Source: Synergistaceae bacterium UBA5560 (GTDB lineage: Bacteria; Synergistota; Synergistia; Synergistales; Aminiphilaceae). Taken from it: a stretch of 5,046 nt of DNA. The notes under the pieces are model-generated. The model made no database searches. It was not told where the DNA came from and saw only the letters and a program-made list of their open reading frames with translations. Below are positions 1 to 5,046 of the stretch, one piece after another. Both the position numbers and the translations under genes were made by a program. The number at the start of each line of letters is the position of its first letter. Within the stretch, counting starts at the first letter, position 1. The stretch covers positions 161-5,206 of the forward strand of contig DIMS01000041.1 of the NCBI GenBank assembly GCA_002425685.1, given 5' to 3'.

Positions 1-429
1 GGGCGCCATGCCACGGGAATGGAAATCTACATCATGGCTCTTCCCACAGACGAAGACGCAATGAAGCTGGCGCTTTTCGAGAACCGCGAACTGGGCGGCG
101 AGGGTATGCAGAGCAAGGAAACGGTAGATAAAAAGACGCAGATGTTGCTCCATATCCTCGGAGACATGCAGCAGAACGCGAAAATCTCCGAGAGTATGTC
201 CTTCGCCGAGGTGCTCTTCCGCCACGGAGAAAAATGGGGACTTCCCATGCGCCGCGTGGCGCAGGCCCCGTTTTTCGTTCTTCGGGGTGCGGGGATGCCC
301 TCGGTCTTGGTGGAAATGGGATTTCTCACCGAGCGCAGCGAAGCGAAACGTCTCGCCACGGACGCCTATCAGGAGAAAATCGCGGATTCGCTCGTGTCGG
401 GAATTGTCGCCTACATTCCTCCCAAATGA
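1..429 (+). CDS. N-acetylmuramoyl-L-alanine amidase (Amidase_3 family), C-terminal part
   Basis: This is the 3' end of a peptidoglycan hydrolase that cuts the amide bond between N-acetylmuramic acid and L-alanine of the stem peptide, presumably acting outside the cytoplasmic membrane. The frame is open from base 1 (reading GRHATGMEIYIM), so the ATG at 19 is internal and the true start lies upstream of the window. The segment resembling the family's G-x-E-x-Y-x-L stretch is at once visible, followed by the ENREL helix. Near the end is PSVLVEMGFLT, whose Glu (codon 313-315) fits the conserved catalytic glutamate of zinc amidases of this family. The closing Y-x-x-x-I-A-x-x-x-x-x-G-I helix is also typical. 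The zinc-binding His residues must lie upstream, so catalytic completeness cannot be judged. The family call is strong, but AmiC-, CwlD- or CwlV-type roles cannot be separated here. Confidence 0.88.
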   Translation, partial: GRHATGMEIYIMALPTDEDAMKLALFENRELGGEGMQSKETVDKKTQMLLHILGDMQQNAKISESMSFAEVLFRHGEKWGLPMRRVAQAPFFVLRGAGMPSVLVEMGFLTERSEAKRLATDAYQEKIADSLVSGIVAYIPPK

Positions 430-519
430 TGTCCGCACTACGGAAATGATGCGGTGGAATCGACGGGAGACCTTTTGGAAAAGGTGACGAAGGGTCTTGA
501 TGGAATCGGAGGGAGCGTC

Positions 520-1227
520 ATGAACGACAGAGAAGAGAAATGGCAAGAGGAGGACGAAGAGGGAATCCTGCTCCCACCCCCGCCCCGTCGGGCTTCGGGA
601 GGAACAGACCATCGCGAGGAGGCGCCGCGGAAAGCCCCTTGGCCGCTTCGTTTTCTCGCATGGACATCTCTTGCGGTCATTTGCTTCGGTGTGGGATATC
701 TCGTGGCCAGCGGGGGGCTGAAATGGATCGACAAGAAAGGCCTCCTGGCACAGCGTGATGTCGTGCAGACTCCCGCGGAAGTGAAGGCACTCATGGAGCA
801 GGATGTGACGAGCAAGGACGTGGCCGTGCGCAGAACGGTCTATAAAGCGTACGTGATGGGGGTGGAAGGGCTTACGCAGAAGGAAGTGCCCCTGGTTCCC
901 GGTGTTCTGGAGGAAGACCTGCGACAGGTTCTCGACGTGGCGCTCGAACCGCTTCGCGGGCAAAACGGAGCGGGGGACACGCTGCGTGTCCTGCATGTTT
1001 TTCGCGCCGGAGACATGTTATATCTCGACGTGAACGATGCATTTCTCACAGCCGTGAAGGCGTTGCCCTCCCACCAGGGGGCTCTCGTCATGACCGGCCT
1101 TGTCCGAACCGTTACGGAGGGTTTTCCGCCCCTGTCCCAGGTGCGTATTCTCGTGAACGGCAAGGAAGTGACGGATCGACAGCCCGTGGACCTCACCGTT
1201 CCGTGGACTCTCGCTCCATCATCGTGA
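520..1227 (+). CDS. Membrane-anchored GerMN-domain protein
   Basis: This is a 235-residue protein with an acidic, proline-rich N-terminus (residues 1-40, containing a PPPP run), one hydrophobic segment at about 42-64 (WPLRFLAWTSLAVICFGVGY) and a C-terminal GerMN-like domain at about 120-225. That domain carries the family's features: LRVLHVFRAGDMLYLDVNDAF, then GLVRTVTEGFPPLSQVRILVNG. Topology is probably N-in with the domain outside the membrane. GerM of Bacillus acts in sporulation and germination, but GerMN domains also occur in non-sporulating bacteria, so no specific role is claimed beyond the envelope. The chosen ATG has a strong GGAGGGAG site at 507-514. An in-frame GTG at 454 would add 22 residues but has no Shine-Dalgarno before it. 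The gene sits between the amidase and rph, as gerM sits beside rph in Bacillus. Confidence 0.82.
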   Translation: MNDREEKWQEEDEEGILLPPPPRRASGGTDHREEAPRKAPWPLRFLAWTSLAVICFGVGYLVASGGLKWIDKKGLLAQRDVVQTPAEVKALMEQDVTSKDVAVRRTVYKAYVMGVEGLTQKEVPLVPGVLEEDLRQVLDVALEPLRGQNGAGDTLRVLHVFRAGDMLYLDVNDAFLTAVKALPSHQGALVMTGLVRTVTEGFPPLSQVRILVNGKEVTDRQPVDLTVPWTLAPSS

Positions 1228-1248
1228 CGGAGAGAGAGGAGAGCGGGC

Positions 1249-2028
1249 GTGTGCGACAAGAACAAGCCGGGAGTCTCCATGTTCCGGGATGACGGGAGAG
1301 GTCCCTTCGACCTGCGGGTCGTGACGATCGAGAGGAAAGTCAACCGCTACGCCGAGGGTTCCGCGCTGATTTCCTTCGGCGAGACACGTGTTCTCTGTAC
1401 GGCTTCGGTGGAGGAAAAGGTTCCCCCTTTTCTCCGAGGAAGCGGAAGCGGCTGGGTCACCGCCGAATACGCCATGCTTCCCAGGGCGACCGCGACGCGT
1501 ACTGTTCGTGATGCCGTCCGTGGCGGTGTTGGAGGGCGGAGCAGTGAAATTCAGCGTCTCATCGGACGCTCTCTGCGCGCCGGAGTGAATCTTTCCGCAA
1601 TGGGCGAAAGGACTGTCGTCGTGGATTGCGATGTCCTGCAGGCCGATGGCGGAACACGAACGGCGGCGATAACGGGGGGATTCGTCGCGCTTGTGGATGC
1701 ACTTCGGACTCTTCGGGACCGAGGGATGCTCGCCGCTCTTCCGCTGCGCCACTTTATCGCAGCCGTGAGTGCCGGAAAGGTGGACGGTGCCCTGTTGATG
1801 GATCTGTGTTACGCTGAAGACAGCCGCGCCGATCTGGACTGCAATGTGGTGATGACGGAGGCCGGAGAATTTGTGGAGATTCAGGGAACCGGTGAGACAG
1901 GTCCTTTCTCGAAGAACGACCTTCAGGAACTCCTTGTCGCGACGGAGCGGAGCATCCTGTCGCTCATTGCACTGCAGCAGAACGCTCTCGCCTTGACGAC
2001 GGAAGAGCGGGTGCCTTTTCGTTCATGA
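1249..2028 (+). CDS. rph: Ribonuclease PH
   Basis: RNase PH is a cytoplasmic phosphorolytic 3'-5' exoribonuclease that trims tRNA and other RNA 3' ends, releasing nucleoside diphosphates; it normally works as a hexameric ring. The 259-residue product matches the family throughout: DDGRGPFDLR (14-23), LCTASVEEKVPPFLRGSGSGW (49-69), EIQRLIGRSLR (100-110), CDVLQADGGTRTAAITG (127-143, holding the Thr-Arg pair at 136-137 that contacts phosphate), and MDLCYAEDSRADLD (184-197) with acidic residues fitting the catalytic Asp region. VVMTEAGEFVEIQGT (200-214) follows. The GTG start has AGGAGAG at 1237-1243. An ATG at 1279, with GGGAG at 1269-1273, would give 249 residues and aligns better with the usual family N-terminus, so the start is uncertain by 10 codons. 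It lies 21 nt after the GerMN gene and overlaps the next gene by 4 bp. Confidence 0.96.
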   Translation: MCDKNKPGVSMFRDDGRGPFDLRVVTIERKVNRYAEGSALISFGETRVLCTASVEEKVPPFLRGSGSGWVTAEYAMLPRATATRTVRDAVRGGVGGRSSEIQRLIGRSLRAGVNLSAMGERTVVVDCDVLQADGGTRTAAITGGFVALVDALRTLRDRGMLAALPLRHFIAAVSAGKVDGALLMDLCYAEDSRADLDCNVVMTEAGEFVEIQGTGETGPFSKNDLQELLVATERSILSLIALQQNALALTTEERVPFRS

Positions 2029-2615
2029 CCAGGCGCATTGTTTTTGCGAGCCGGAACAGGCAGAAATTCGAGGAGATGCGGTTTCTTTTTCAGGATTTTC
2101 CCGTGGAACTCCTTTTCGGCGGAGACTTCTCCGCTCTTGCCGTGGAGGAGACAGGGGACAGTTACAGTGCCAACGCCCTGCTGAAAGCCCGGACGTGGGC
2201 GGAAGAGGTTCGTTTGCCCGCCCTTGGGGACGACAGCGGGCTCGAAGTCGAGGCGCTTGCTGGGGAACCGGGGCTTCTCTCGGCCCGGATCGCCCCTTCC
2301 GACGAGGAACGTATCGCGTGGCTTCTGGAGCGTCTTGGCGGACAGACCACGCGGACTGCGCGATTCGTCGCCGCGTTGGCTTGTTTTTTCCCGGAAGAGG
2401 GGTGTTTTTTTCTCTCTCGGGGGGTTTGTGCGGGGAACATCGCACATGTTTCCCGGGGAGAAAACGGATTCGGCTACGACCCGATTTTCATTCCAGACGG
2501 GTACGAAAAGAGTTTCGGCATCTTGGGGGACGACGTGAAAGCTCGAATTTCCCACAGAGCCCGGGCGGTATTCCGCATGAAGGATATGCTTTTTACTCGG
2601 ACTGTGCTAGAATGA
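2025..2615 (+). CDS. rdgB: Non-canonical purine NTP pyrophosphatase (ITP/XTP, HAM1/RdgB family)
   Basis: The enzyme hydrolyses ITP, dITP and XTP to the monophosphate and pyrophosphate, keeping deaminated purines out of DNA and RNA. The 196-residue product has the family blocks in order: IVFASRNRQKFEEM (5-18, the A-[TS]-x-N-x-x-K nucleotide-binding loop), SANALLKAR (48-56), LGDDSGLEVEAL (67-78, with Asp69-Asp70 in the catalytic DDSG motif), PGLLSARIA (82-90), GENGFGYDPIF (145-155) and ISHRARA (175-181). Length is typical. Differences seen are Ser9 where Thr is commonest, and Glu-Asn (146-147) where Gly-Gly is commonest before FGYDP. The stretch after SAR is also short, running straight into a helix. 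The ATG overlaps the rph stop as ATGA, a classic sign of translational coupling; the same rph-rdgB pairing is seen in Bacillus. Confidence 0.95.
   Translation: MTRRIVFASRNRQKFEEMRFLFQDFPVELLFGGDFSALAVEETGDSYSANALLKARTWAEEVRLPALGDDSGLEVEALAGEPGLLSARIAPSDEERIAWLLERLGGQTTRTARFVAALACFFPEEGCFFLSRGVCAGNIAHVSRGENGFGYDPIFIPDGYEKSFGILGDDVKARISHRARAVFRMKDMLFTRTVLE
2605..2613 (+). promoter_or_regulatory. Possible extended -10 promoter for secG
   Basis: TGCTAGAAT at the very end of rdgB matches an extended -10 element (TGn followed by TAGAAT at 2608-2613). It would start transcripts near 2620, about 39 nt before secG. No good -35 hexamer lies 16-18 bp upstream (the region reads around ATGCTT). The same CTAGAAT string forms the -10 of the much better rplM promoter downstream. 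The call rests on the -10 alone and may be chance. Confidence 0.3.
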
Positions 2616-2658
2616 CTTCTTGCGTCCAATCGTGATTTTTTCTAGGGGGTAGGGGAAA

Positions 2659-2889
2659 GTGAAGGTTCTCCTGAGTATTTTTCATATCGTGGTCTGTGTG
2701 GCTCTCATGGGAGCCGTGTTGCTGCAGCAGCGGAAAACGGGAGGTTTTTCGGGCATTTTCGGAGGGGGAACTCAGGCCGATGCTTCCGGTGGGCAGTGGC
2801 AGCGTTTTACGACGCTCACAAAGCTGAGTGTCGTTCTGTGCGCCATGTTCATGGCGACCTCCCTGGTTCTCGTCTTTCTCGCCGGTTGA
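2659..2889 (+). CDS. secG: Preprotein translocase subunit SecG
   Basis: SecG is the small inner-membrane partner of SecYE that helps SecA-driven export. The 76-residue product has the expected two-helix layout: a first membrane segment at about 2-22, a cytoplasmic loop, and a second segment at about 53-75 (LTKLSVVLCAMFMATSLVLV). The diagnostic loop is VLLQQRKTGGFSGIFGGGTQ (20-39), matching the family pattern LLQ-x-x-K-x-G-G-L-S-x-x-F-G-G-G. The start is GTG, preceded by G-rich sequence at 2645-2655 (AGGGGGTAGGGG) as ribosome site. The 43-nt gap after rdgB contains a T6 run at 2636-2641 but no stable GC hairpin before it, so I do not call a terminator there. It may be read through from rdgB, from its own weak promoter, or both. 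Confidence 0.93.
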   Translation: MKVLLSIFHIVVCVALMGAVLLQQRKTGGFSGIFGGGTQADASGGQWQRFTTLTKLSVVLCAMFMATSLVLVFLAG

Positions 2890-2913
2890 AGGCGGGAGTA
2901 AAGGAGTTCCTCC

Positions 2914-3954
2914 GTGTTCTCGGACCGTCTTGATTCTCTGGAAGATGTAGTGCGCCTCCAGATTACGCCGGAAAGACTGTACAGTGCCACCCACGAGGAA
3001 ATCTTCGCGGGGCACACGACGGATGTCTATTTCGTAAAGACCAGGGATGTGCTTGGCGCCTGCGGCCTCCTTGAAACCCCTGTCACGGCGGAGATCTTTG
3101 CCCGGGAAGAGGGAGTTTTCGCGGGGATCGGCGAGGTCGTGCGCCTTCTTCGGGACAAGGGTGTCGTTGTCGAGGCCCTTGAAGAAGGGGCGACTTTTTG
3201 CCCGAAAGAGACGGTCTGTCGGATTTCCGGTTCGTACGGTGCCTTCGGCATGTACGAGACGGTCATTCTCGGCATGCTGTGCAGTTCCACCGGATGGGCG
3301 ACGGCTGCCCGGCGCTGCGTTGAGGCCGCCGAAGGCAAGAGCGTTCTCTGTTTCGGCGCCAGGCACGTGCATCCGGCGGTTTCCTCCGTCATGGAGCGTG
3401 CTGCTGTCGTGGCCGGAGGATGTAACGGTGCCAGTTGCATTCTCGGGGCAAAGCTTGCCGGCGTCGTTCCGAAGGGAACCATTCCCCATGCGGCCATTCT
3501 TGTGGCGGGGGATACGCTGCGCATCGCCGAGGTCTACGACAAAAGTCTTCCCGGGGGTGAGCCCCGGATCGTGCTGGTGGACACGTTCAAGGACGAGGCG
3601 GAGGAGACGCTTCGTGTCGCCGCTGCCCTTGGTGATCGCCTCTCCGGGATCCGTCTCGACACGCCAGGCGAGCGGGGTGGTGTCACCCCGGGTCTCGTGG
3701 ATGAGATCAGGCGACGTCTCGACGGAGCGGGTTTCCCCCATGTGAAGATCATCGTTTCCGGAGGACTCACGCCTGAGAGAATTCGTCTTCTCTCGGCTTG
3801 CGGCGCCGATGTTTTCGGGGTTGGAAGCTACATCACCCATGCCACTCCCCGGGACATGACCATGGATCTGAAAGAAGTGGACGGTCGTCCCATCGCCAAA
3901 CGGGGCCGGGTCCCAGGACGCCAGGAGAACCCGCGACTTCGCAGGGTTCTTTAG
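2914..3954 (+). CDS. Nicotinate phosphoribosyltransferase, short type
   Basis: The protein is expected to join nicotinate and PRPP to make nicotinate mononucleotide, the first step of NAD salvage (Preiss-Handler route, the pncB reaction). The 346 residues follow the short NAPRTase family found in archaea and many bacteria: HEEIFAGHTTDVYFVKTRDVL (27-47), FGMYETVILGMLCSSTGWAT (111-130), FGARHVHPA (147-155), GTIPHAAILVAGD (188-200), LVDTFKDEAEE (221-231), GIRLDTPGERGG (245-256), VSGGLTPERI (281-290), FGVGSYIT (301-308) and IAKRGR (327-332). The barrel blocks for phosphoribosyl binding are all present. The C-terminus after AKRGR is short and has no cysteine, unlike relatives that end in a Cys-containing metal-binding segment. 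The GTG start has AAGGAG at 2901-2906, 7 nt away. Because nicotinate and quinolinate enzymes share a fold, substrate choice is inferred from similarity only. Confidence 0.87.
   Translation: MFSDRLDSLEDVVRLQITPERLYSATHEEIFAGHTTDVYFVKTRDVLGACGLLETPVTAEIFAREEGVFAGIGEVVRLLRDKGVVVEALEEGATFCPKETVCRISGSYGAFGMYETVILGMLCSSTGWATAARRCVEAAEGKSVLCFGARHVHPAVSSVMERAAVVAGGCNGASCILGAKLAGVVPKGTIPHAAILVAGDTLRIAEVYDKSLPGGEPRIVLVDTFKDEAEETLRVAAALGDRLSGIRLDTPGERGGVTPGLVDEIRRRLDGAGFPHVKIIVSGGLTPERIRLLSACGADVFGVGSYITHATPRDMTMDLKEVDGRPIAKRGRVPGRQENPRLRRVL
3926..3950 (+). terminator. Hairpin overlapping the end of the NAPRTase gene
   Basis: AGAACCC (3926-3932) pairs perfectly with GGGTTCT (3944-3950), and GCG (3933-3935) pairs with CGC (3940-3942), giving ten pairs with one bulged A (3943) and an ACTT loop. 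It is followed only by TTTAGTGG, so the U-tract is short. The hairpin covers the last nine codons and abuts the TAG stop. It could be a weak terminator or an mRNA 3'-end stabiliser; function is inferred. Confidence 0.45.
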
Positions 3955-3994
3955 TGGTTCATTGAGCGGAACCGGCAAAAACGGCGGAGAAGAG

Positions 3995-4031
3995 AAAACC
4001 CGGATGCCCCCTTGGGGGAACCCGTGTTTTT
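3995..4031 (+). terminator. Intrinsic terminator, possibly bidirectional
   Basis: AAAAC (3995-3999) pairs with GTTTT (4026-4030), CGG (4001-4003) with CCG (4022-4024), and CCCC (4007-4010) with GGGG (4015-4018) around a CTTG tetraloop, a type known to be stable. A C/T mismatch and a 3x3 internal loop separate the blocks. The T5 run at 4027-4031 gives the U-tract for the + strand, and AAAA at 3995-3998 gives one for the - strand. It sits 41 nt past the NAPRTase stop and well before the rplM promoter, as expected for the end of the upstream operon. Confidence 0.6.
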
Positions 4032-4100
4032 ACCATAGAGTTCCACGAGTCTGCGAGTGTTCCTGCGGAAGAAGCCGTTCCCGACATGCGGGTTGTGTGA

Positions 4101-4127
4101 CCGGAGTCCCCCCCCACGGTACTCCGG
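4101..4127. repeat. Inverted repeat upstream of the rplM promoter
   Basis: CCGGAGT (4101-4107) and ACTCCGG (4121-4127) are perfect inverted copies, separated by 13 nt that begin with eight C residues (4108-4115). The right arm ends 9 bp before the -35 hexamer. There is no U-tract after it, so it does not look like a terminator. It could be an operator for a dimeric regulator or a chance palindrome. Confidence 0.5.
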
Positions 4128-4136
4128 ATCTCCTTC

Positions 4137-4166
4137 TTGACAGTGTCGAAGGAACTCTTCTAGAAT
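4137..4166 (+). promoter_or_regulatory. Sigma70-type promoter for rplM-rpsI
   Basis: TTGACA (4137-4142) is a perfect -35 hexamer and TAGAAT (4161-4166) is one base off the -10 consensus TATAAT, with an 18-bp spacer. Transcription should start at about 4171-4175, leaving a leader of roughly 65 nt before rplM. It is the best promoter in the window, in keeping with a highly expressed ribosomal protein operon. Confidence 0.82.
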
Positions 4167-4237
4167 AGCCGTTGCTTTTGTGACGGTACATATGTTCGCG
4201 TAAGCGATGTTCTGATTTCGAGAAGGAGTGAGGTTCG

Positions 4238-4675
4238 ATGATCGGCAGCCGTTCCTTCATGGCCAAGCGCGAGGAGGTCCAGCGCAAGTGGTATGTGGTG
4301 GACGCAGCGGAACTACCTCTTGGCCGTCTTGCTGTCAAGGTGGCGAGAGTTCTCATGGGCAAACACAAGCCGACCTATACATCCCATGTGGATTGCGGTG
4401 ACTTCGTCGTCGTGATCAACGCAGACAAAGTTCTGCTTACGGGGAGGAAGGCGCAGCGGAGCATGGTGCATCGGTACACCGGCTACAGCGGCGGTCTCAA
4501 ATCCGTTCCCATGGGAGAAATGCTCAAGAAGCAGCCGGAACGCCTCTTCGAACGGGTCGTCAAAGGCATGCTTCCCAAGAGCGTGCTCGGCCGCAGCATG
4601 TTTCGGAAACTCAAGGTCTACCGTGGGACGGCTCATCCCCACGCGGCGCAGAAGCCCGAGACAATGGACGCGTAA
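4238..4675 (+). CDS. rplM: 50S ribosomal protein L13
   Basis: L13 is an early-assembly protein of the large ribosomal subunit that binds 23S rRNA. The 145-residue product is complete and matches the family end to end: RSFMAKREEVQRKWYVVDA (5-23), LGRLAVKVARVLMGKHKPTY (28-47), VDCGDFVVVINADKVLLTGRK (51-71), the Y-x-G-Y-x-G-G-L-K segment (80-88), VVKGMLPKSVLGRSMFRKLKVY (107-128) and HPHAAQKPE (133-141). The ATG is preceded by AGAAGGAG (4221-4228), 9 nt away. It is the first gene after the strong promoter and is followed by rpsI after 15 nt, the near-universal bacterial pair. In E. coli L13 is reported to repress its own operon; whether that holds here is unknown. Confidence 0.98.
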   Translation: MIGSRSFMAKREEVQRKWYVVDAAELPLGRLAVKVARVLMGKHKPTYTSHVDCGDFVVVINADKVLLTGRKAQRSMVHRYTGYSGGLKSVPMGEMLKKQPERLFERVVKGMLPKSVLGRSMFRKLKVYRGTAHPHAAQKPETMDA

Positions 4676-4690
4676 AGGGGGGAGAAGGGG

Positions 4691-5046
4691 ATGAATGTTC
4701 CGATGACGTACCACTGGGGTACCGGAAGAAGAAAGACCGCTGTGGCAAGGGTTCGGATCCGTGCCGGAGAGGGCAAGGTTCTTGTGAACGAACGGACGAT
4801 GGACGACTATTTCCCGAGGAGCCAATGGCGGATTCATGCCTTGGAGGCATTGAAGATCGCGAATGTCGAAGGGAAAATCGATGTTTTCGTTCGCGCTCAC
4901 GGGGGCGGTTTGACGGGACAGTCCGGCGCGGTGCGTCTGGGGATCGCCAGAGCACTCCTCAAGCTCAACCCGGATCTGCGCCCGGCGCTCAAGCGGGCAG
5001 GATTGCTCACTCGTGATCCTCGCATGGTGGAACGCAAGAAGTACGG
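4691..5046 (+). CDS. rpsI: 30S ribosomal protein S9, C-terminus cut by window end
   Basis: S9 is a small-subunit head protein whose C-terminal tail reaches toward P-site tRNA. The frame is open to the window end (118 full codons plus two bases). Family blocks are clear: YHWGTGRRKTAVARVRI (7-23), GEGKVLVNERTMDDYFP (27-42, fitting the G-x-G-x-x-x-V-N-x-R region), HGGGLTGQSGAVRLGIARAL (70-89), LRPALKRAGLLTRDPR (96-111) and ERKKYG at the edge. About a dozen residues, including the usual basic S-K-R tail, should follow outside the window. The ATG has GGGGGGAG at 4677-4684, 6 nt away; another ATG at 4703 is less likely because its site is poorer. It is co-transcribed with rplM. Confidence 0.97.
   Translation, partial: MNVPMTYHWGTGRRKTAVARVRIRAGEGKVLVNERTMDDYFPRSQWRIHALEALKIANVEGKIDVFVRAHGGGLTGQSGAVRLGIARALLKLNPDLRPALKRAGLLTRDPRMVERKKY

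Larger units (their letters stand above)
3955..4237. other. 283-bp intergenic region between two transcription units
   Basis: No credible gene lies here on either strand; short open frames exist but lack ribosome sites and family-like sequence. It holds, in order, the terminator at 3995-4031, two small hairpins (TTCC-TGC-GGAA at 4060-4070 and CCCG-ACATG-CGGG near 4079-4091), a 7-bp inverted repeat flanking a C8 tract (4101-4127), the rplM promoter (4137-4166) and the rplM leader with its ribosome site. No tRNA cloverleaf was seen. Confidence 0.8.

Noticed and set aside
424..451. Direct repeat of AAATGATG after the amidase stop
   Set aside because: Two 8-bp copies 20 bp apart are easily expected by chance and have no supporting context.
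2616..2658. T6 run (2636-2641) as a terminator between rdgB and secG
   Set aside because: No stable GC-rich hairpin precedes it; the only pairing seen is a weak AGAA/TTCT stem.
2593..3978. A 461-codon open frame on the - strand across secG and the NAPRTase gene
   Set aside because: It runs codon-for-codon antisense to both genes, which share a frame. Stops there would need TTA, CTA or TCA codons on the + strand, and GC-biased codon use avoids these. Its protein is rich in Arg, Gly, His and Thr and resembles no family, while the + strand proteins are clear.
4012..4040. A second promoter from TTGGGG and ATAGAG downstream of the NAPRTase
   Set aside because: Both hexamers are poor and lie within the terminator hairpin and its tail.
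3962..4168. A 68-codon + strand frame in the intergenic region
   Set aside because: It has no ribosome site or family-like sequence and runs through the terminator, the inverted repeat and the rplM promoter.
4313..4900. A 195-codon - strand frame over rplM and rpsI
   Set aside because: It is a shadow of two unmistakable ribosomal protein genes.
1..5046. A novel defence, mobile or biosynthetic system
   Set aside because: Every gene is a recognised housekeeping family on one strand with normal spacing. No transposase, integrase, repeat array, toxin-antitoxin pair or unexplained large gap was found.

Overview
The window is an ordinary, tightly packed bacterial housekeeping region. Every gene lies on the + strand, and I found no mobile element, CRISPR array, tRNA or rRNA. 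In order it holds the 3' end of an N-acetylmuramoyl-L-alanine amidase, a membrane-anchored GerMN-domain protein, RNase PH (rph), an ITP/XTP pyrophosphatase (rdgB/HAM1 family), the translocase subunit SecG, a short-type nicotinate phosphoribosyltransferase, then after a 283-bp gap ribosomal protein L13 (rplM) and ribosomal protein S9 (rpsI, cut by the window end).

Organism: the DNA is GC-rich, starts are a mix of ATG and GTG, and Shine-Dalgarno sites are strong and purine-rich. The order amidase - GerM - rph - rdgB resembles the gerM-rph-rdgB neighbourhood of Bacillus and its relatives. The whole set, including secG and a small NAPRTase, is what I would expect of Synergistota or a deep Firmicutes-like lineage. 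This is an inference from gene order and protein flavour, not proof. The GerM homologue has no sporulation gene beside it here.

Layout: bases 1-2615 are a run of four genes with gaps of 90 and 21 nt and a 4-bp ATGA overlap (rph/rdgB), so they are probably co-transcribed. secG follows after 43 nt and may also have its own weak extended -10 promoter inside the end of rdgB. The NAPRTase follows secG by 24 nt. The run ends in two hairpins: one overlapping the NAPRTase stop codon, and a more convincing terminator at 3995-4031 with an A-tract and a U-tract, so it could work in both directions. A new transcription unit then starts from a near-consensus sigma70-type promoter (TTGACA, 18 bp, TAGAAT) driving rplM-rpsI.

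Functions: the first genes concern the cell envelope (peptidoglycan amidase, GerMN protein). They are followed by RNA 3'-end processing (RNase PH), nucleotide-pool cleaning (RdgB), protein export (SecG), NAD salvage (NAPRTase) and ribosome assembly (L13, S9). No undescribed system is evident. The points most worth checking are the rplM upstream inverted repeat and leader, and the NAPRTase C-terminus, which has no cysteine and coincides with a hairpin.
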